Positions 6,115 to 7,420 of a DNA stretch of 7,420 nt are shown here, piece after piece (the first letter of the stretch is position 1; the number at the start of each line of letters is the position of its first letter). The notes under the pieces are model-generated. The model worked only from the letters and a program-made list of their open reading frames with translations, did not search any database and was not told the DNA's origin. The DNA comes from an uncultured Alphaproteobacteria bacterium (lineage in GTDB: Bacteria > Pseudomonadota > Alphaproteobacteria > Rhizobiales > Hyphomicrobiaceae), in NCBI GenBank assembly GCA_937950105.1, contig CALFEM010000519.1, positions 1 through 7,420 on the forward strand, read 5' to 3'. Both the position numbers and the translations under genes were made by a program.

Positions 6115-6703
6115 GACAACTCTCCCAATGAGCAACTCTGCTACTGCTGACCAGTTCATCGTCCGGATCATTCCGGCCCTGAACTGAATGCAGATTACCC
6201 CCGCACCTCTTAAGAATACATGAAAGACCCGAGAAATAGAATAAAACGATATAGTAATCTTGGATAACGCCCAACTAATATCAACCATCCAACAAGGTGA
6301 TTACAAGAATAGAACCAGCCGATGATGTAGACTCGACACAGAAAAAACTTCACAAGTCGACAGAAGGCCCTGCTTCTTGCTTAAGAAAATGCTTACGCAA
6401 AGAAATAGACGCAGAATAGCTCGTGTTTCTCATGGCGCACTCCATGACCCGTGGCCGAGCGCGGCGGTTTGCACGCCGGCATGCATAAGAAGACCAGTCG
6501 AACACTGCCCGACATCCACTGCAGCACCAGCAATCTTCAGCCTAAACAGAGCCCTGTGACGGCTCTGTCGTTCCGCATCTGAGGTTGTCGACCGCCCCGC
6601 GGCACGCCGGACGTCCGGACTGCACCAAGTCCGAACGCACGTTTGCGGTCCATTTACCTTTCTCTGCGCTAATGCGTTTGAAGAACATGCTCGGAGGAGC
6701 CCG
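6115..6703. other. AT-rich divergent intergenic region
   Basis: This 589-nt spacer separates the major pilin gene (minus) from the secretin-N gene (plus). Bases 6181-6420 are about 40% GC by hand count, against about 63% in a sampled coding line, as expected for promoter DNA or DNA of different origin. It probably holds both divergent promoters, but I cannot place -35/-10 boxes confidently. A weak TTCA-N7-TTAA (minus strand, 6210-6224) resembles the CtrA motif, with one mismatch and without the final C. Short frames here (for example 6377-6559 plus) lack coding character. No tRNA or known RNA gene was recognised. Confidence 0.6.
6546..6568. repeat. Perfect 8-bp stem-loop upstream of the plus-strand gene
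   Basis: ACAGAGCC and GGCTCTGT pair perfectly around a 7-nt loop. It lies 135 nt before the 6704 start codon. Only three T residues follow on the minus side and none on the plus side, so it is at best a weak minus-strand terminator. A 5'-leader structure is equally possible. Confidence 0.4.
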
Positions 6704-7228
6704 ATGCTACCCCATTCGACGAACGATCTGCGCGTTTCAAAAGTCCTGCAGGCGACCATGCTGCTTGGAATGACGCTCCTTGCGACGCTCGCGGTCAGCA
6801 CCCAGCAGGCGCGCGCCAACGACCTCGTCGTTCGCTATGACCAATCGCAGATCCTGCGCCTGCCGAGGCCGGTGTCGGAGCTGATCATCGGCAACCCGTC
6901 GATCGCCGACGTCAACATCCAGGGCGCCGATCTCCTGGTCATCACCGGCAAGACCTTCGGGGTCACCAACGTGATCGCACTCGACAGCGACCGTAACGTC
7001 ATTCAGGACCAGCGCGTCGTCGTGCAACGCGACGAGCAACGCATGGTGAACCTGCACAAGGGTGCCGCCCGCCAGTCCTTCACGTGCACGCCGGCGTGCC
7101 AGCCGACGATTACCATCGGCGACGACCCGACCTACTTCGACCTGATCGCCAAGCACGCGGCTTCGAAGACGAAGTTCTCCGAGAGCGGCGATGCGGGCGG
7201 CGGCGGCGGCGGTGGCGGCGGCCAGTAA
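6704..7228 (+). CDS. Exported secretin-N-domain protein, pilus-associated
   Basis: This 174-residue protein has a signal peptide (hydrophobic core ~18-32, likely cleavage after ARA at 38). Residues ~41-109 form a pilus/secretin N-terminal domain, with LRLPRPVSELIIGNPSIADV (51-70) and LLVITGKTFGVTNVIALD (77-94). The same motif appears in CpaC of this window (EFPRDVRDVMVSNPQAIDAV), so the two share a domain, but this protein has no BON or secretin core. A Cys128-x3-Cys132 pair could form a disulfide. The C-terminus is nine consecutive glycines (165-173) plus Gln. The start is well supported by GGAGGAG (6693-6699) four bases before the ATG. Stand-alone proteins of this type are known near alphaproteobacterial tad loci; the function is unproven. 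I infer a periplasmic accessory of the CpaC channel. A truncated secretin is a less likely alternative, since the frame ends cleanly and no secretin remnant follows. Confidence 0.85.
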   Translation: MLPHSTNDLRVSKVLQATMLLGMTLLATLAVSTQQARANDLVVRYDQSQILRLPRPVSELIIGNPSIADVNIQGADLLVITGKTFGVTNVIALDSDRNVIQDQRVVVQRDEQRMVNLHKGAARQSFTCTPACQPTITIGDDPTYFDLIAKHAASKTKFSESGDAGGGGGGGGGQ

Positions 7229-7375
7229 GCCTGCATGCGGGCTGCGGCGCGAACATCGACGGGCAACGGCGTGGCGCGAGCTGCGCCGTTCGCATTTGGA
7301 CGACGCCCGCGAACGTCACCCACACAGACGCGTATATATATAAAGAGAGCGAGCGTATCACCGGCGCCCGGGAAG
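7229..7375. other. Non-coding stretch before the contig end
   Basis: No convincing gene is seen. A short stem (GGCGC/GCGCC, within 7276-7290) follows the secretin-N gene but lacks a T-run, so a terminator is not supported. A TATATATATA run and GAGAGCGAGCG (7333-7353) look low-complexity. Because the adapter follows directly, coverage here may be thin and base accuracy lower. Confidence 0.5.
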
Positions 7376-7420
7376 AGATCGGAAGAGCACACGTCTGAAC
7401 TCCAGTCACTTAGGCATCTC
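7376..7420 (+). other. Illumina TruSeq index adapter (sequencing artefact)
   Basis: The sequence starts AGATCGGAAGAGC and matches the known TruSeq index adapter through its fixed part (7376-7409). A 6-base index TTAGGC follows (7410-7415), then ATCTC, the start of the next constant part. The minus strand reads as peptides MTGVQTCALPI and MCSSDL, familiar marks of adapter contamination in predicted proteins. This is not genomic DNA; the true sequence ends at about 7375. Confidence 0.98.

Noticed and set aside
5938..6288. Longer 116-residue version of the first pilin
   Set aside because: The extra 58 residues cross the AT-rich promoter region and would replace the normal 14-residue prepilin leader; the ATG at 6114 has a good ribosome binding site.
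6377..6559. 60-codon plus-strand frame in the divergent spacer
   Set aside because: It starts with TTG, uses many AGA/ATA/AAT codons unlike the neighbouring genes, shows no recognisable motif, and ends inside the stem-loop at 6546-6568. A regulatory leader peptide cannot be excluded but is not supported.
6430..6819. 129-codon minus-strand frame overlapping the secretin-N gene start
   Set aside because: It overlaps the well-supported plus-strand gene and its signal peptide, has no clear ribosome binding site, and its translation is featureless.
7196..7227. GGC repeat as a phase-variation switch
   Set aside because: The unit is three bases, so slippage would change only the number of glycines and not the frame; the on/off switch idea is dropped, while length variation is kept as a minor point.
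7110..7409. Minus-strand frames beginning MTGVQTCALPI and MCSSDL
   Set aside because: Their starts are encoded by Illumina adapter sequence and the rest is antisense to the secretin-N gene.
1..7420. CRISPR arrays, insertion sequences, tRNA or rRNA genes
   Set aside because: No direct repeats with regular spacers, transposase-like proteins, terminal inverted repeats or recognisable RNA gene signatures were seen on either strand.

Overview
The window is the upstream half of a Tad/Flp (tight adherence, Caulobacter cpa-type) pilus locus from a GC-rich alphaproteobacterium, most likely of the order Hyphomicrobiales (Rhizobiales). This rests on the gene order flp - cpaA - cpaB - cpaC - cpaD - cpaE - cpaF on one strand, the two very short Flp prepilins, the Caulobacter-type CpaD lipoprotein, and CtrA-like TTAA-N7-TTAA motifs in the intergenic spacers. 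The genus cannot be named from sequence alone.

Layout, right to left along the minus strand: a first Flp pilin gene (6114 to 5938) with a strong ribosome binding site, closed by a textbook rho-independent terminator (5912 to 5874); a second, divergent Flp pilin (5686 to 5516) followed by the prepilin peptidase cpaA (5477 to 4974); a 227-nt spacer holding a weak terminator-like hairpin, a CtrA-like site and a leader hairpin; then the tightly spaced block cpaB (SAF-domain periplasmic protein), cpaC (outer-membrane secretin), cpaD (lipoprotein), cpaE (TadZ-like polar ATPase) and the first 45 codons of cpaF (assembly ATPase), which runs off the left edge. The tadB/tadC platform genes and tadE/F/G minor pilins are not in the window.

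On the plus strand, diverging from the first pilin across a 589-nt AT-rich spacer, lies one gene (6704 to 7228). It encodes a small exported protein carrying only the N-terminal domain found in CpaC-type secretins, a CxxxC pair and a nine-glycine tail. It probably belongs to the same pilus machine, but its exact role is unknown.

Together the genes would process Flp prepilins (CpaA), position the machine at the pole (CpaE), power assembly (CpaF) and pass the fibre through the periplasm and outer membrane (CpaB, CpaC, CpaD). The spacers suggest at least three transcription units (abundant pilin; second pilin plus cpaA; cpaB onward), possibly under CtrA cell-cycle control.

The last 45 bases (7376 to 7420) are not biological: they match the Illumina TruSeq index adapter, including the 6-base index TTAGGC. 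The right end is therefore an untrimmed contig end. Apart from regulatory details and the stand-alone secretin-N protein, this is a standard Tad locus; I found no wholly new system.
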